Notes: generated by a model not told the origin, from the letters alone. Positions 8,670-16,989 are shown, counted from the stretch's first letter. The stretch: DNA of 64,000 bases from Sphingorhabdus sp. EL138 (GCF_945882965.1 NZ_CAMCWY010000003.1:1-64000), one strand, 5' to 3'. Numbers and translations are program-made.

Positions 8670-8876
8670 CTATTTGGCGCCGTCACGTTCCTGTTGCTTA
8701 CGCTCCATCTTGCGTGCGCGACGGACAGCAGCAGCCTTTTCACGCGCGCGCTTTTCCGATGGCTTTTCAAAATGACGACGAAGCTTCATTTCGCGATACA
8801 CACCCTCACGCTGCAGCTTCTTCTTCAGCGCGCGTAGGGCCTGATCAACATTATTGTCGCGAACCATGATTTGCAT
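8670..8876 (-). CDS. rpsU: 30S ribosomal protein bS21
   Basis: The 68-residue, very basic protein starts [20 protein letters not shown] and continues into an Arg/Lys-rich tail ([20 protein letters not shown]), matching bacterial S21. It binds the 30S platform near the anti-Shine-Dalgarno end of 16S rRNA. I chose the ATG at 8876 with GGAG about 11 bases upstream; ten extra in-frame codons upstream do not fit the family. It is monocistronic between an intrinsic terminator downstream and a structured leader upstream. Confidence 0.95.
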   Translation of the reverse strand: MQIMVRDNNVDQALRALKKKLQREGVYREMKLRRHFEKPSEKRAREKAAAVRRARKMERKQQERDGAK

Positions 8877-8903
8877 AAAAAACTTAACTCCGCATCGAAT
8901 CGG

Positions 8904-8967
8904 CAAAATGGCTTAATACCGCCATTTTGAAAGGCTAAAGACGAAAAAAGCCGCGCTGACAGGCGGC
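8904..8967 (-). promoter_or_regulatory. Structured leader of rpsU with an upstream intrinsic terminator
   Basis: Reading the minus strand towards rpsU, there is first a GCCGC/GCGGC hairpin (8950-8967) followed by six T (8944-8949). A perfect 9-bp hairpin, CAAAATGGC/GCCATTTTG (8904-8912, 8921-8929), follows 28 bases before the S21 start. The first element has the form of an intrinsic terminator but lies upstream of rpsU, so it could be an attenuator or the end of a small RNA. No gene on the minus strand upstream explains it. Confidence 0.55.
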
Positions 8968-9156
8968 GTGTTGCTGTGGCCCTTACCCATGTCGCCGCCA
9001 AATATCAAGCGGAAATGGCGCTTTTTGAGGGCTTGGTTGCGGTCTTGGCGCGGTAACTAGCGACAAAATTATCACCTTTTGTCCAATCGCCTAATACTTG
9101 CCCTCACGCCTTGTTCGTTTCATAATGCAACGCAACGCAAGAGGAGGAGAGAGCAT

Positions 9157-9921
9157 ATGGCTACCCAATTAAAGTCGAATAGCAAATATAGCGAGGTGGA
9201 ATGGAACGCGCGGCAGGAGCTTGCGGCCTGTTACCGGATATTTTCGATGTTTGGTTGGGATGAGCTTGTGTTCAACCACATTACGGTCAAAGTGCCTGGC
9301 GAGGACGACGCGTTTTTGATTAACCCTTATGGCATGCATTTCGGTGAAATTACGGCATCGAGCCTCATAAAAATTGATATTGATGGCAACAAGATCGATG
9401 TCGATAACCCGTGGCATGTGAACAAAGCGGGTTTTGTCCAGCACAGCCTGTTCCATCGCACCTTGCCTGACGCACATGCGATCATCCACACGCACACCAC
9501 CGCAACCGTAGCCGTGTGCAGCCTTGAAGGCGGCTTGCAGCCTGTGAACTTCTATGCATGCAACTTCATGGGTCAATTGGCCTATCATGACTTTGAAGGC
9601 GTCACCGTGCGCGAGGAAGAGGGCGTGCGGCTGGTCGAACATCTCGGCGACAAGCGGATATTGATGCTGCGCAACCATGGCCCTGTCGTCATGGGTAAGA
9701 CGCTCCCGGACGCCTTTATCAAATATTGGGCGCTCCAGCGCGCGTGCGAGCATCAGATGGCGACGCTGCAAATGGGTAAGCCTATCACGGTGTCGCCCGA
9801 AGTTATCGCCGTGCACCAGCGCGATTTGTATATGGCATCGCCCCCCGGAGGTTCTGGCCGTGTTGAATTTGATGCGATGGTGCGCAAGGCCGACCAAATC
9901 GACAAAAGCTGGCGGGATTGA
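9157..9921 (+). CDS. Class II aldolase/adducin family protein
   Basis: The 254-residue protein carries the zinc-site motif IIHTHTTATVAV and a second conserved stretch LMLRNHGPVVMG, as in the class II aldolase/adducin family (fuculose-1-phosphate aldolase fold). The sugar or acid substrate cannot be read from sequence. The ATG at 9157 has a strong GAGGAGGAGA ribosome-binding site; upstream codons from 9079 are not needed. It is a single gene ahead of the orphan 2Fe-2S protein, about 200 bp away. Confidence 0.88.
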   Translation: MATQLKSNSKYSEVEWNARQELAACYRIFSMFGWDELVFNHITVKVPGEDDAFLINPYGMHFGEITASSLIKIDIDGNKIDVDNPWHVNKAGFVQHSLFHRTLPDAHAIIHTHTTATVAVCSLEGGLQPVNFYACNFMGQLAYHDFEGVTVREEEGVRLVEHLGDKRILMLRNHGPVVMGKTLPDAFIKYWALQRACEHQMATLQMGKPITVSPEVIAVHQRDLYMASPPGGSGRVEFDAMVRKADQIDKSWRD

Positions 9922-10036
9922 TTTGACGTCGACCAAATGACCCTAGCCCTGAGCAGCCGTTGCGAAGCAACTGCGTCCTTAGAAGAACGCTTAACAGTCT
10001 AGCGCGTTGCTCGGCGGAAAAGCGCGCTTCGACTTT

Positions 10037-10058
10037 CGCCAGCGCCTTCGCGCTGGCG
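10037..10058. terminator. GC-rich hairpin after the aldolase gene
   Basis: A perfect 9-bp stem CGCCAGCGC/GCGCTGGCG with a CTTC loop lies 115 bases after the aldolase stop and 60 bases before the next start. No T run follows on either strand, so it may be an RNA processing or Rho-related structure rather than a classic terminator. A smaller hairpin, GTTGC-GAA-GCAAC, lies nearby at about 9959-9971. Confidence 0.4.
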
Positions 10059-10117
10059 GCTCAGGACTGCGGTTTTATATTGACGGTTTTTCAAGGCCAC
10101 TTACAGGCAATGCCTGC

Positions 10118-10657
10118 ATGACCAAATTCACCGTCAACGACCGTCCCGTCCAATATAAGATGAACCCGCAAACGCCGTTATTGTGGGCGTTGCGCGACGC
10201 GTCGAACTTAACGGGCACCAAATATGGCTGCGGCATTGGCGATTGCGGTGCATGCATGGTCGAAATTGATGGTGAGGCGATCCGTTCCTGCCTTGTGACC
10301 ATAGCCGAGGCGGAGGGACGCTTTGTCACGACGATTGAGGGCCTGAGCCGTGACCGTAGCCATCCGTTGCAACAGGCATTTGTCGCCAGCAATGTCCCGC
10401 AATGCGGCTTTTGCATCTCCGGCGTCATCATGGCGGCGTCGGTGTTGCTGAAGAAAAACAGCAATCCCACCGATGCTGAAATTGACGCCGCGATCACCAA
10501 TCTGTGCCGCTGCGGCATTTATCCACGGTTGCACGGCGCGATAAAGCGCGCGGGCCGTGTCATGCGCGGCGAAGAACGGATCGCTGCTGCCCCGCCACCG
10601 GGAATTACGCCGGAAGATGCGGCACGCGCCGTGCCTGCTTTAACGGTCACGAAATAA
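10118..10657 (+). CDS. Two [2Fe-2S] small subunit of a molybdenum hydroxylase (IorA/CoxS type), orphan
   Basis: The 179-residue protein has an N-terminal plant-ferredoxin-type cluster site (C38, C43, C46, C58 in YGCGIGDCGACM and SC). A second helical cluster domain follows (C96, C99, C130, C132 in QCGFC and NLCRCGIYPRL). This is the electron-transfer subunit of xanthine-oxidase-family enzymes such as isoquinoline 1-oxidoreductase. The molybdopterin subunit that normally follows directly is absent; the next gene is on the other strand. The partner must be encoded elsewhere or be lost. moaD and moaE at 35 kb show the organism makes molybdopterin. Confidence 0.88.
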   Translation: MTKFTVNDRPVQYKMNPQTPLLWALRDASNLTGTKYGCGIGDCGACMVEIDGEAIRSCLVTIAEAEGRFVTTIEGLSRDRSHPLQQAFVASNVPQCGFCISGVIMAASVLLKKNSNPTDAEIDAAITNLCRCGIYPRLHGAIKRAGRVMRGEERIAAAPPPGITPEDAARAVPALTVTK

Positions 10658-10661
10658 GGGC

Positions 10662-11246
10662 TTAGCCCTGCAGCTCAATATCCCAGTACAACCAGTCGTG
10701 CCATGTTTCATGCAGATGGTTCGGCGGAAACGCGCGGCCCCGGTCTTGCAATTGCCAGCTTGTCGGCCGGATCGCTGCCATGTTGAGTTGCATATGCGCC
10801 TGCTTTGGTGTGCGGCCGCCCTTTTTAAGGTTGCAGTGCAAACAGGCGGTGGTGACATTTTCCCAGCTGGTAATGCCGCCCAAGCGACGTGGGACGATAT
10901 GGTCAAAGGTCAGATTGTCACCCGACCCGCAATATTGGCATTCAAATTTGTCGCGCAGGAACAAGTTGAAACGAGTGAATGCGGGATATTCGGACGGCTT
11001 CACATATTGGCGTAGCGCAATCACCGACGGAATTTTCATGTCCAGACTTGGACTATGCACATACCGGTCATAGTTGGAGACAATGTCGACCTTGTCGAGG
11101 AAAACCGCCTTAATTGCGGCCTGCCAAGGCCAAAGGCTCAGCGGATAATAGCTTAATGGAGTGTAATCCGCATTCAGCACAAGCGCAGGGCAATTTTCCG
11201 GGTGCCTTGCCCGGCCCGCCGCCTCGAAAGTTCCGGTATGCAACAT
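10662..11246 (-). CDS. HNH endonuclease family protein
   Basis: The 194-residue protein has a zinc-binding HNH domain at about residues 100-150: CQYCG, DHIVPRRLGG, WENVTTACLHCN and K residues. The N-terminal part (LVLNADYTPLSYYPLSLWPW) is typical of a chromosomal HNH family found widely in alphaproteobacteria. Function is unproven; DNA cleavage or repair is inferred from the fold. It converges with the 2Fe-2S subunit gene (4-base gap) and is divergent from gluQ. Confidence 0.88.
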   Translation of the reverse strand: MLHTGTFEAAGRARHPENCPALVLNADYTPLSYYPLSLWPWQAAIKAVFLDKVDIVSNYDRYVHSPSLDMKIPSVIALRQYVKPSEYPAFTRFNLFLRDKFECQYCGSGDNLTFDHIVPRRLGGITSWENVTTACLHCNLKKGGRTPKQAHMQLNMAAIRPTSWQLQDRGRAFPPNHLHETWHDWLYWDIELQG

Positions 11247-11388
11247 CAGTCGAACCCTACTCCTCTTTTGTCATACATGCTTTAAGCCTATCAGCGTTAC
11301 AGCATTCTGACAGTCGCCAACCTATTTATACATATTGTGACGTCAATAGGGTAAAGCTACCTAATATGGTATTATTGGGGATAATTTT

Positions 11389-12291
11389 TTGACAGCGTTA
11401 GAGTTAATCTCTTCCTATCTGGGCCAGATCGTCGAGCCGAAGGGCACGGTGGTCACCAGATTTGCCCCGAGTCCCAATGGGCAGTTGCATATGGGGCATG
11501 CCTTTTCGGCGCTATGTGCCCATGAATTTGCGCGCGCCTTTGGTGGTCAGTTTCGCCTTCGGATCGAGGATATTGACGGGACGCGCAGTCGGCCCGAGCA
11601 TGTCGAAGCGATCATTGCCGATATGCAATGGCTGGGGCTTGCGCATGACGGTGATGTGCAGTTCCAATCGCAACACACCGCCCGTTATGTGGCCGCGCGT
11701 GATCGGCTGAACGCCGCTGGCCTGTTATATCGCTGCGGCTGCACCAGAGGCGACATCTCCGAGGCGTTAAAGCATAAGCCGGTGCCCCATGGCCCTGACG
11801 GCCCGCATTATCCGGGCACCTGCCGGGACCAGCCCTTTGTGGGAGATGCGCCATTTAGCTGGCGCCTCGACATAAAAAAGGCCGTGGACTTGGTCGGCCC
11901 GCTGATGTGGATGGATTTGGCGGCGGGGCAGCAATTTGCAGACCCAATGGCATTTGGCGATGTCATATTATGGCGCAAGGACGCGCCAGCATCTTATCAT
12001 CTTGCCGCGACCGTGGACGATGCCGGTGATGGCATAACCTATGTGGTGCGCGGCAAGGACTTGTTCGCCTATACCGCCATGCATCGACTGCTGCAGAGGC
12101 TGCTGGACTTGCCGGAGCCAGTCTATTGGCATCACCCGCTCTTGCTGGACAGCACAGGCGAAAAACTGGCGAAGAGCAAATCCTCACCCGCTTTGTCCGC
12201 CCGCCGATTGGCAGGCGAAAGCGGCACCGAACTCATAGATAATTTGCGTCACCGAACGCTTCCGCTTGGAATCTCCCTATCGGATGCCTAG
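11389..12291 (+). CDS. gluQ: Glutamyl-Q tRNA(Asp) synthetase
   Basis: The 300-residue protein resembles the catalytic half of glutamyl-tRNA synthetase. Visible are VTRFAPSPNGQLHMGHA (the HIGH-type motif), a zinc site region CGCTRGD...C, and a KMSKS-like KLAKSKSS. It lacks the anticodon-binding domain, as expected for the enzyme that attaches glutamate to queuosine in tRNA(Asp). The TTG start at 11389 has only a weak GGGGAT upstream. A GTG at 11449, directly before VTRFAPS, fits the family length better and may be the true start. Confidence 0.9.
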   Translation: MTALELISSYLGQIVEPKGTVVTRFAPSPNGQLHMGHAFSALCAHEFARAFGGQFRLRIEDIDGTRSRPEHVEAIIADMQWLGLAHDGDVQFQSQHTARYVAARDRLNAAGLLYRCGCTRGDISEALKHKPVPHGPDGPHYPGTCRDQPFVGDAPFSWRLDIKKAVDLVGPLMWMDLAAGQQFADPMAFGDVILWRKDAPASYHLAATVDDAGDGITYVVRGKDLFAYTAMHRLLQRLLDLPEPVYWHHPLLLDSTGEKLAKSKSSPALSARRLAGESGTELIDNLRHRTLPLGISLSDA

Positions 12292-12335
12292 ATAGGCGGT
12301 AACGGGGTATTGGCCCTGAACAAGGACTTCTCCCG

Positions 12336-12563
12336 ATGACTATATTGTTGGTTCTCCTCATCATTGGTGCCGCTGGTGCCGTTGCTTTCGCGTTAATCCG
12401 CGGATTGCATGCTTTTGCCAATCTACGTCCGGCCGATGTGGACGAGGCCGGCCTGCCCAAATCACTGGCGGTTCAGAACAAGATGATGTTTGCACGTGTG
12501 AAGTGGCAGGCAATTACCGTCGCGTTGATTGCTGTTTTGGTACTTGTTGCCGGATCGCAATAA
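12336..12563 (+). CDS. HIG1-type twin-transmembrane protein
   Basis: The 75-residue protein has two membrane helices (about 1-20 and 55-73) around a polar loop with LIRGLHAFANLRP and NKMMFARVKWQAI, the pattern of the HIG1/'twin transmembrane' family. In bacteria these proteins are associated with respiratory complexes, but a role here is inferred only from the family. AAGGA lies 9 bases before the ATG. The stop is 11 bases before the adenosyltransferase start, so the two are probably co-transcribed. Confidence 0.8.
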   Translation: MTILLVLLIIGAAGAVAFALIRGLHAFANLRPADVDEAGLPKSLAVQNKMMFARVKWQAITVALIAVLVLVAGSQ

Positions 12564-12574
12564 GCAGAGCGCTG

Positions 12575-13156
12575 ATGGTTAAGCTCAACAAAATTTACAC
12601 GCGGACTGGCGATGACGGCACCACGGGCCTAGTCGATGGCTCTCGTGTGTCGAAAACGGCCTCGCGGTTGCATGCCATTGGCGAAATCGATGAAACCAAT
12701 TGCGCGCTGGGCGTTGCGATCCAATCATTTGCCACAGATGAGGGCGATACGCCCTTGGTCAAGGAACTGCGCCGGATCCAAAACGACCTGTTTGATTTAG
12801 GTGCGGATGTTGCGACGCCGGGGGAGAGTTTCGAACCTTCACCGATGGAGCTACGGATAATTGCGTCTCAGGTTGAATGGCTTGAGACAGCGATTGATAA
12901 TGCCAATGCGCAACTTCCGCCGCTGACAAGTTTCATCCTGCCGGGCGGCAGCTTGCCAGCCGCGCAGATGCATATGGCGCGGGTAACAGCGCGTCGCGCC
13001 GAGCGCGCAGTTGTCGCCGCATCGCTTGAAGTGGCGATCAACCCGCACGCATTGCATTACCTCAACCGTCTGTCGGACTATCTCTTCACATTGTGCCGTT
13101 TGATTAACGCAACACGCGGTGGCGATATATTGTGGGTGCCGGGCGCATCGCGCTAA
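12575..13156 (+). CDS. Cob(I)yrinic acid a,c-diamide adenosyltransferase, PduO type
   Basis: The 193-residue protein starts with IYTRTGDDGTTGLVDGSRVS, the ATP-binding signature of PduO-type corrinoid adenosyltransferases. It ends with LNRLSDYLFTLCRLIN. It transfers the adenosyl group of ATP to cob(I)alamin to make coenzyme B12. Helical regions and the R-x-E-R and SDYLF motifs are present. The ATG at 12575 is preferred; the frame from 12503 overlaps the HIG1 gene. No other cobalamin gene is in the window. Confidence 0.93.
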   Translation: MVKLNKIYTRTGDDGTTGLVDGSRVSKTASRLHAIGEIDETNCALGVAIQSFATDEGDTPLVKELRRIQNDLFDLGADVATPGESFEPSPMELRIIASQVEWLETAIDNANAQLPPLTSFILPGGSLPAAQMHMARVTARRAERAVVAASLEVAINPHALHYLNRLSDYLFTLCRLINATRGGDILWVPGASR

Positions 13157-13221
13157 GGGCAGCTTTCGCGAGAATTACGACATGGGTGGGTAATGCAGCC
13201 CCGTATGCACTTACGGTATCT

Positions 13222-14076
13222 TCACCGCTTGCGCCCGCATGGCCCAAGCGAATCGATCACAAATTTATAGTCAGCCTGCGCGCGGGCGGTATTTGCATTG
13301 GATGCGCCTTCAACCCGGTCAGAAGGCAGAGCGCGCGGAAGACCGCATGCGAGGCGATACCATAATAAGGTAAAACGCTGCGGTGCGGTTGCTGACGCGT
13401 CAATGACTTCGGCTGTTGAGACGGCCCATTGCCTTTGCTGGCCCGGACGGCTCAATATCGTGAGCGATAGCGGCTGGTCATTATCTGTTTTCAAGAAAAT
13501 CTGCGTTTCGCCTTCCCCCAAAATAGTCCCGGCGCTGTGAAAGGCGCTGCTCACGCTGGTAATGCGTCGCGGCGCATCAACTTGGACAGCCTCTTTCGTG
13601 ATGGCGCGGACGAGCGCATCATTCGTTATGCTAAACAAAGCCAACGCATTTGGTCGTGCCAGTTGGATTTCGCCGGGTCGACCAGTCACCTGTCGGCCAA
13701 ACAGATATATGCGTTGTTTTTGCAGTTTAGGAATTTTTCCTTTCGCGTTTTTTGGCACATCGAGCAGGAAGCGGACGCGCGGGGTGATGCCGCCTTCGCC
13801 GCGAATCAACGCCATGACTTCGGCTTCAACTAGGTTGCGTTCGAGCGAGGCTGGGACACCTACCGATTGTTCAGCAGACAATTTTCGGACATTTCGAACG
13901 GTCACATCGACAATAAGAGGCGATATCACGACCAAATCGGCAATATCTGCATAGCTTGCTGTATCGGCCTCGATTACAAAGGACGGCGGCAGGTCACGTG
14001 GAGCTTGCGCCGAAGTTGCCGCGCTGAGGCCTACTAAAATCAAGCATAAACCCGTTTTTGCATGCACGAATCGCAT
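13222..14076 (-). CDS. Secreted hypothetical protein
   Basis: The 284-residue protein has a signal peptide (about residues 1-24, cleaved near SAQA). A soluble beta-rich region with no catalytic motif that I recognise follows. It ends with ADYKFVIDSLGPCGRKR. It has a few phrases typical of secreted proteins in sphingomonads (YLFGRQVTGRPGEIQLARPN), but I cannot assign a family. It is monocistronic and convergent with the adenosyltransferase gene. Confidence 0.7.
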   Translation of the reverse strand: MRFVHAKTGLCLILVGLSAATSAQAPRDLPPSFVIEADTASYADIADLVVISPLIVDVTVRNVRKLSAEQSVGVPASLERNLVEAEVMALIRGEGGITPRVRFLLDVPKNAKGKIPKLQKQRIYLFGRQVTGRPGEIQLARPNALALFSITNDALVRAITKEAVQVDAPRRITSVSSAFHSAGTILGEGETQIFLKTDNDQPLSLTILSRPGQQRQWAVSTAEVIDASATAPQRFTLLWYRLACGLPRALPSDRVEGASNANTARAQADYKFVIDSLGPCGRKR

Positions 14077-14328
14077 TCATCATCCTTTTTTTGACCGTCC
14101 GTGGACTTCGTTTATGCCTCTATCATATTGTAGGATATTGCCTACCCATCCATGAATTGCATCTTAATCGAAGAATCCGGATTGCTTGGGCACTAAGGGT
14201 TGGCTAATGCATCGGTGAATCGAGCAAAAAAAAATAGAATTCGATATCGTGAGCGTACATCGGTGGCATGTTCAAGCATGCTCCCAAAGCGTACTGTGTT
14301 GTTTTGAAGGTAGGAGAGTTGTTTCTGC

Positions 14329-14979
14329 ATGGCATATGCTGATCAAGATGGGATGAGCACAAACCGTTTGGTTTCTGTCGTCATTGTACTCCTTCTGCAC
14401 GCGTTCCTGGGTTATGCCTTGGTGACTGGCCTTGCATATGATGCGGTCACGATCATTAAGGAAAAGATGACTGTTGTGGACGTGAAGGAAGAAGAGCCAC
14501 CCGAAGAAGAAGAGCCACCACCCGAGCCTGAAAAGCAGATCGAGCCACCCGTTGTCTCGCCTCCGCCATTGGTTCAAACGGTGACGCCGCCGCCAACGAT
14601 TCGTACCGTTGCTACGCCGCCACCTTCTGCACCAATCGTGCCTACGGCTGCGCCACCAGCACCACCGCCACCGGCACCGGCTGGGCCAACATCTGAAGCG
14701 AAGCCACGGGGTAATCCGGGCAACTGGGCAAACACGAACGACTATCCGTCGCGTGCCTTGCAGCAGGAGCGTGAAGGCACCACTAGCTTCCGTGTCACGA
14801 TCGGCGTCGATGGTCGCGTGGTCGACTGCACTGTAACGCAGTCCAGTGGTCACGACGATTTGGACGCGGCAACTTGCTCCAACGTAAAGCGTCGTGCGCG
14901 CTTTGAACCTGCCGTTCGTAATGGTGAAAAGGTTCAAGGCTCCTACGCAAACCGCGTACGTTGGCAGATACCGAAATAA
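14329..14979 (+). CDS. tonB: Energy transducer TonB
   Basis: The 216-residue protein has an N-terminal membrane anchor (about 13-35), a Glu/Pro- then Pro-rich periplasmic spacer (about 48-120) and a C-terminal TonB domain (about 135-216). The domain contains YPSRALQQEREGTTSFRVTI and the YANRVRWQIPK end. It couples the proton-motive force from ExbB/ExbD to outer-membrane TonB-dependent receptors. GGAG lies about 15 bases upstream of the chosen ATG; M9 is an alternative start. It is first in tonB-exbB-exbD-exbD, with a hairpin between it and exbB. Confidence 0.95.
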   Translation: MAYADQDGMSTNRLVSVVIVLLLHAFLGYALVTGLAYDAVTIIKEKMTVVDVKEEEPPEEEEPPPEPEKQIEPPVVSPPPLVQTVTPPPTIRTVATPPPSAPIVPTAAPPAPPPPAPAGPTSEAKPRGNPGNWANTNDYPSRALQQEREGTTSFRVTIGVDGRVVDCTVTQSSGHDDLDAATCSNVKRRARFEPAVRNGEKVQGSYANRVRWQIPK

Positions 14980-14985
14980 TTTTAC

Positions 14986-15024
14986 GACCCGGCAAAGGGG
15001 GAGCCTTCGCGCCGGGTCTATTTT
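14986..15024 (+). terminator. Hairpin with T-rich tail between tonB and exbB
   Basis: The arms GACCCGGC (14986-14993) and GCCGGGTC (15011-15018) form an 8-bp stem followed by TATTTT. It lies 7 bases after the tonB stop and 35 bases before exbB. It can act as a partial terminator or mRNA stabiliser that sets the TonB to ExbB ratio. Confidence 0.65.
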
Positions 15025-15058
15025 GCTAGATAGTTCTATTTTTTGAGAGGTAGTTAAA

Positions 15059-15817
15059 ATGTCGATTTTGTTTCTGACTGCGGCGGGTGCCGCAAACCCA
15101 GATGTGGCCGCACAATTCGGTCTTATCCCTGCGCTTAACGAAGGCGGCCCAATTTCATGGTCGATCTTTATCGTCATGGTTATCATGTCGGTTTTCTCGT
15201 TTTACATCATGTTCACTAAGCTGTTTGAACAGCAGAAGGTTCTGAACCAGTATAAAGAAGTCCGCGCGCAATTCTGGCGCGCTGCAACGCTTGAAGAAGG
15301 TGCTGCAAAGCTCGACAAGAACAGCGCATATCGTCAAGTCGTCGACGACGGCATCGCTGCGCAAAAGCAGCATAGCCTTTTGACTGACCCAATCGAAGCT
15401 CATGATTGGTTGCATGGAGCGATGGCGCGGTCGGAAGATTCCATCAACAACAAGCTTGCGGGCGGCCTTCCGTTCCTCGCAACCGTTGGTGCAACTGCTC
15501 CGTTCGTTGGTCTGCTTGGTACGGTTATCGGGATCTATTCGGCGCTGATCAAAATCGGTATCGCTGGTCAGGCCGACATCGGTAAGATTGCTGGTCCTGT
15601 CGGTGAAGCATTGATCATGACCGCAATTGGTCTGTTCGTTGCTGTTCCTGCTGTTCTTGCGTATAACTGGCTTCAGGCCCGTAACAAGACGATCGCACGT
15701 AGCTTGGCTACCTTCTCGAACGATGTGCTTGGTCACATCTCTTCGGGTGGTCGCGTAAAGCCTGCGATCGCTGCAGCCGCACCAGGCAAGCCAGCGCCCG
15801 CAGCGGTTAAGAAGTAA
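15059..15817 (+). CDS. exbB: ExbB proton channel subunit (MotA/TolQ/ExbB family)
   Basis: The 252-residue inner-membrane protein has three membrane helices: about 32-52, 133-158 and 178-200. The conserved core LPFLATVGATAPFVGLLGTV and EALIMTAIGLFVAVPAVLAYN are the ExbB/TolQ channel signatures. It forms the stator ring around ExbD and converts proton flow into TonB movement. The C-terminal tail is Ala/Pro-rich. GAGAGG precedes the ATG. It is the second gene of the TonB operon. Confidence 0.95.
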   Translation: MSILFLTAAGAANPDVAAQFGLIPALNEGGPISWSIFIVMVIMSVFSFYIMFTKLFEQQKVLNQYKEVRAQFWRAATLEEGAAKLDKNSAYRQVVDDGIAAQKQHSLLTDPIEAHDWLHGAMARSEDSINNKLAGGLPFLATVGATAPFVGLLGTVIGIYSALIKIGIAGQADIGKIAGPVGEALIMTAIGLFVAVPAVLAYNWLQARNKTIARSLATFSNDVLGHISSGGRVKPAIAAAAPGKPAPAAVKK

Positions 15818-15827
15818 GATTGGGTGA

Positions 15828-15880
15828 GGGCTGCGTTTGCGCGCAGCCCATCCGCCAGAATGTGCTGGCGCTCGATTTTT
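15828..15880 (+). terminator. Tandem hairpins between exbB and the first exbD
   Basis: Two stems follow each other. GGGCTGCG/CGCAGCCC (15828-15835, 15842-15849) is followed by CGCCAG/CTGGCG (15853-15858, 15865-15870) and then a T-rich CTCGATTTTTG. They sit in the 93-bp exbB-exbD spacer. Since the genes downstream belong to the same system, partial termination or mRNA protection is more likely than a full stop. Confidence 0.5.
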
Positions 15881-15910
15881 GACCCAATTTAGTTAGAAGA
15901 GGATTGGCCA

Positions 15911-16453
15911 ATGGCAATCAGTTCAGGAGGCGGCGGCAGTGATGCGCCAATGTCTGACATCAACACGACGCCGCTCGTCGACGTCATGCTGGTGCTCCTC
16001 ATCGTGTTCCTCATCGCAATTCCAGTCGCCATTCAAACGGTGAAAATGGACATTCCGATCATCAAGTTTGAGCCGACGAAAGCAAAGCGTGAAAATGTTT
16101 TGTTGTCAGTGACGACTACTGATGTCGCCGGACGTGACCCGGGTGATCCGGCGTATGAAGGTGCAAACCCCAATGGTGAGTGCCGCATTTACTGGAATGT
16201 TACCCCGGTTGATTCGACTGAATTGGTCGATCGTGCTGCAAAGCATCTGAAGGCCGAATTTGAAAAGCTCGGTGGCCCGGAAGCTGCTGCCGCCGGTCAA
16301 ATTCTACCCGAAATGTTGCCTGAGGCGCATATCCGTGGTGACATCAACACGCCCTATCGTTGCATCGGTGGTGCAATTTACACCATGCAAATGGCTGGTT
16401 TCGCGCGCGTTGGCTTCATTTCGTCGCCATTCGAAAACGCGAATGTCCAGTAA
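15911..16453 (+). CDS. exbD: ExbD-type biopolymer transporter, first copy
   Basis: The 180-residue protein begins with a Gly-rich cytoplasmic stretch, then INTTPLVDVMLVLLIVFLI, one membrane helix (about 22-42) carrying the proton-transferring Asp in PLVDVML. A periplasmic domain follows. It has an insertion with two Cys (NGECRIY and PYRCIG) that is not in the second copy. It partners ExbB and TonB. It starts 94 bp after exbB and ends 21 bp before the second exbD. Confidence 0.93.
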   Translation: MAISSGGGGSDAPMSDINTTPLVDVMLVLLIVFLIAIPVAIQTVKMDIPIIKFEPTKAKRENVLLSVTTTDVAGRDPGDPAYEGANPNGECRIYWNVTPVDSTELVDRAAKHLKAEFEKLGGPEAAAAGQILPEMLPEAHIRGDINTPYRCIGGAIYTMQMAGFARVGFISSPFENANVQ

Positions 16454-16474
16454 GCAATTTAAGGAGCAATCATC

Positions 16475-16930
16475 ATGGCAATGAGTGGCGGTAACGATGA
16501 TGGCCAGCCGATGATGGAAATGAACACGACGCCGTTGATCGACGTCATGCTCGTTCTCCTCATCATGCTGATGATCACCATCCCCCCGGTTTCGCACGCC
16601 GTAAATATCGACCTTCCGGTCAACGATCCTAATGCGCCACCGCCGGACGTTCCGATCGATCCTGTTATTAACAAGATCATCATTCTTCCAGACAGCAGCA
16701 TCCAATGGAATGGCACACCCGTGACAATGCAGCAGATGGAGCAATATCTGGTGCGGACTCGTTCGATGAAACCCGAGCCAGAGCTTCAGTTCCAGCCAGC
16801 CCCAACGGCGCCTTATGACACCGTTGACAAGGCACTGGTTTCTGTAAAGCGCAGCGGCATTACGAAGTTCGGATTTGTCGGCAACGAACAATATCGCGTC
16901 TTCGGTAAGGCGTCGCGTCAGGGACGGTAG
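16475..16930 (+). CDS. ExbD-type biopolymer transporter, second copy
   Basis: The 151-residue paralogue of the preceding protein has the same MNTTPLIDVMLVLLIMLMI helix with its conserved Asp, and a shorter periplasmic domain without the Cys insertion. Two unequal ExbD proteins in one operon are common in proteobacteria that rely on many TonB receptors; a hetero-ExbD complex is an inference. AAGGAG lies about 8 bases before the ATG. A strong terminator follows, closing the operon. Confidence 0.92.
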   Translation: MAMSGGNDDGQPMMEMNTTPLIDVMLVLLIMLMITIPPVSHAVNIDLPVNDPNAPPPDVPIDPVINKIIILPDSSIQWNGTPVTMQQMEQYLVRTRSMKPEPELQFQPAPTAPYDTVDKALVSVKRSGITKFGFVGNEQYRVFGKASRQGR

Positions 16931-16958
16931 TCTAAAGACTTAGAACTAATCGACATGG

Positions 16959-16989
16959 AAAGGGCGGTGCAGAAATGCGCCGCCTTTTT
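16959..16989 (+). terminator. Intrinsic terminator of the TonB operon
   Basis: The stem AAGGGCGG/CCGCCTTT, with an inner GCA-GAAA-TGC extension, is followed by a T run (CCTTTTTCTTT). It lies about 30 bases after the second exbD stop. Confidence 0.85.

Noticed and set aside
8970-9078. Known structural RNA (tmRNA, 6S or SRP RNA) upstream of rpsU
   Set aside because: None of the conserved sequence blocks of these RNAs was seen; only the terminator supports an RNA there.
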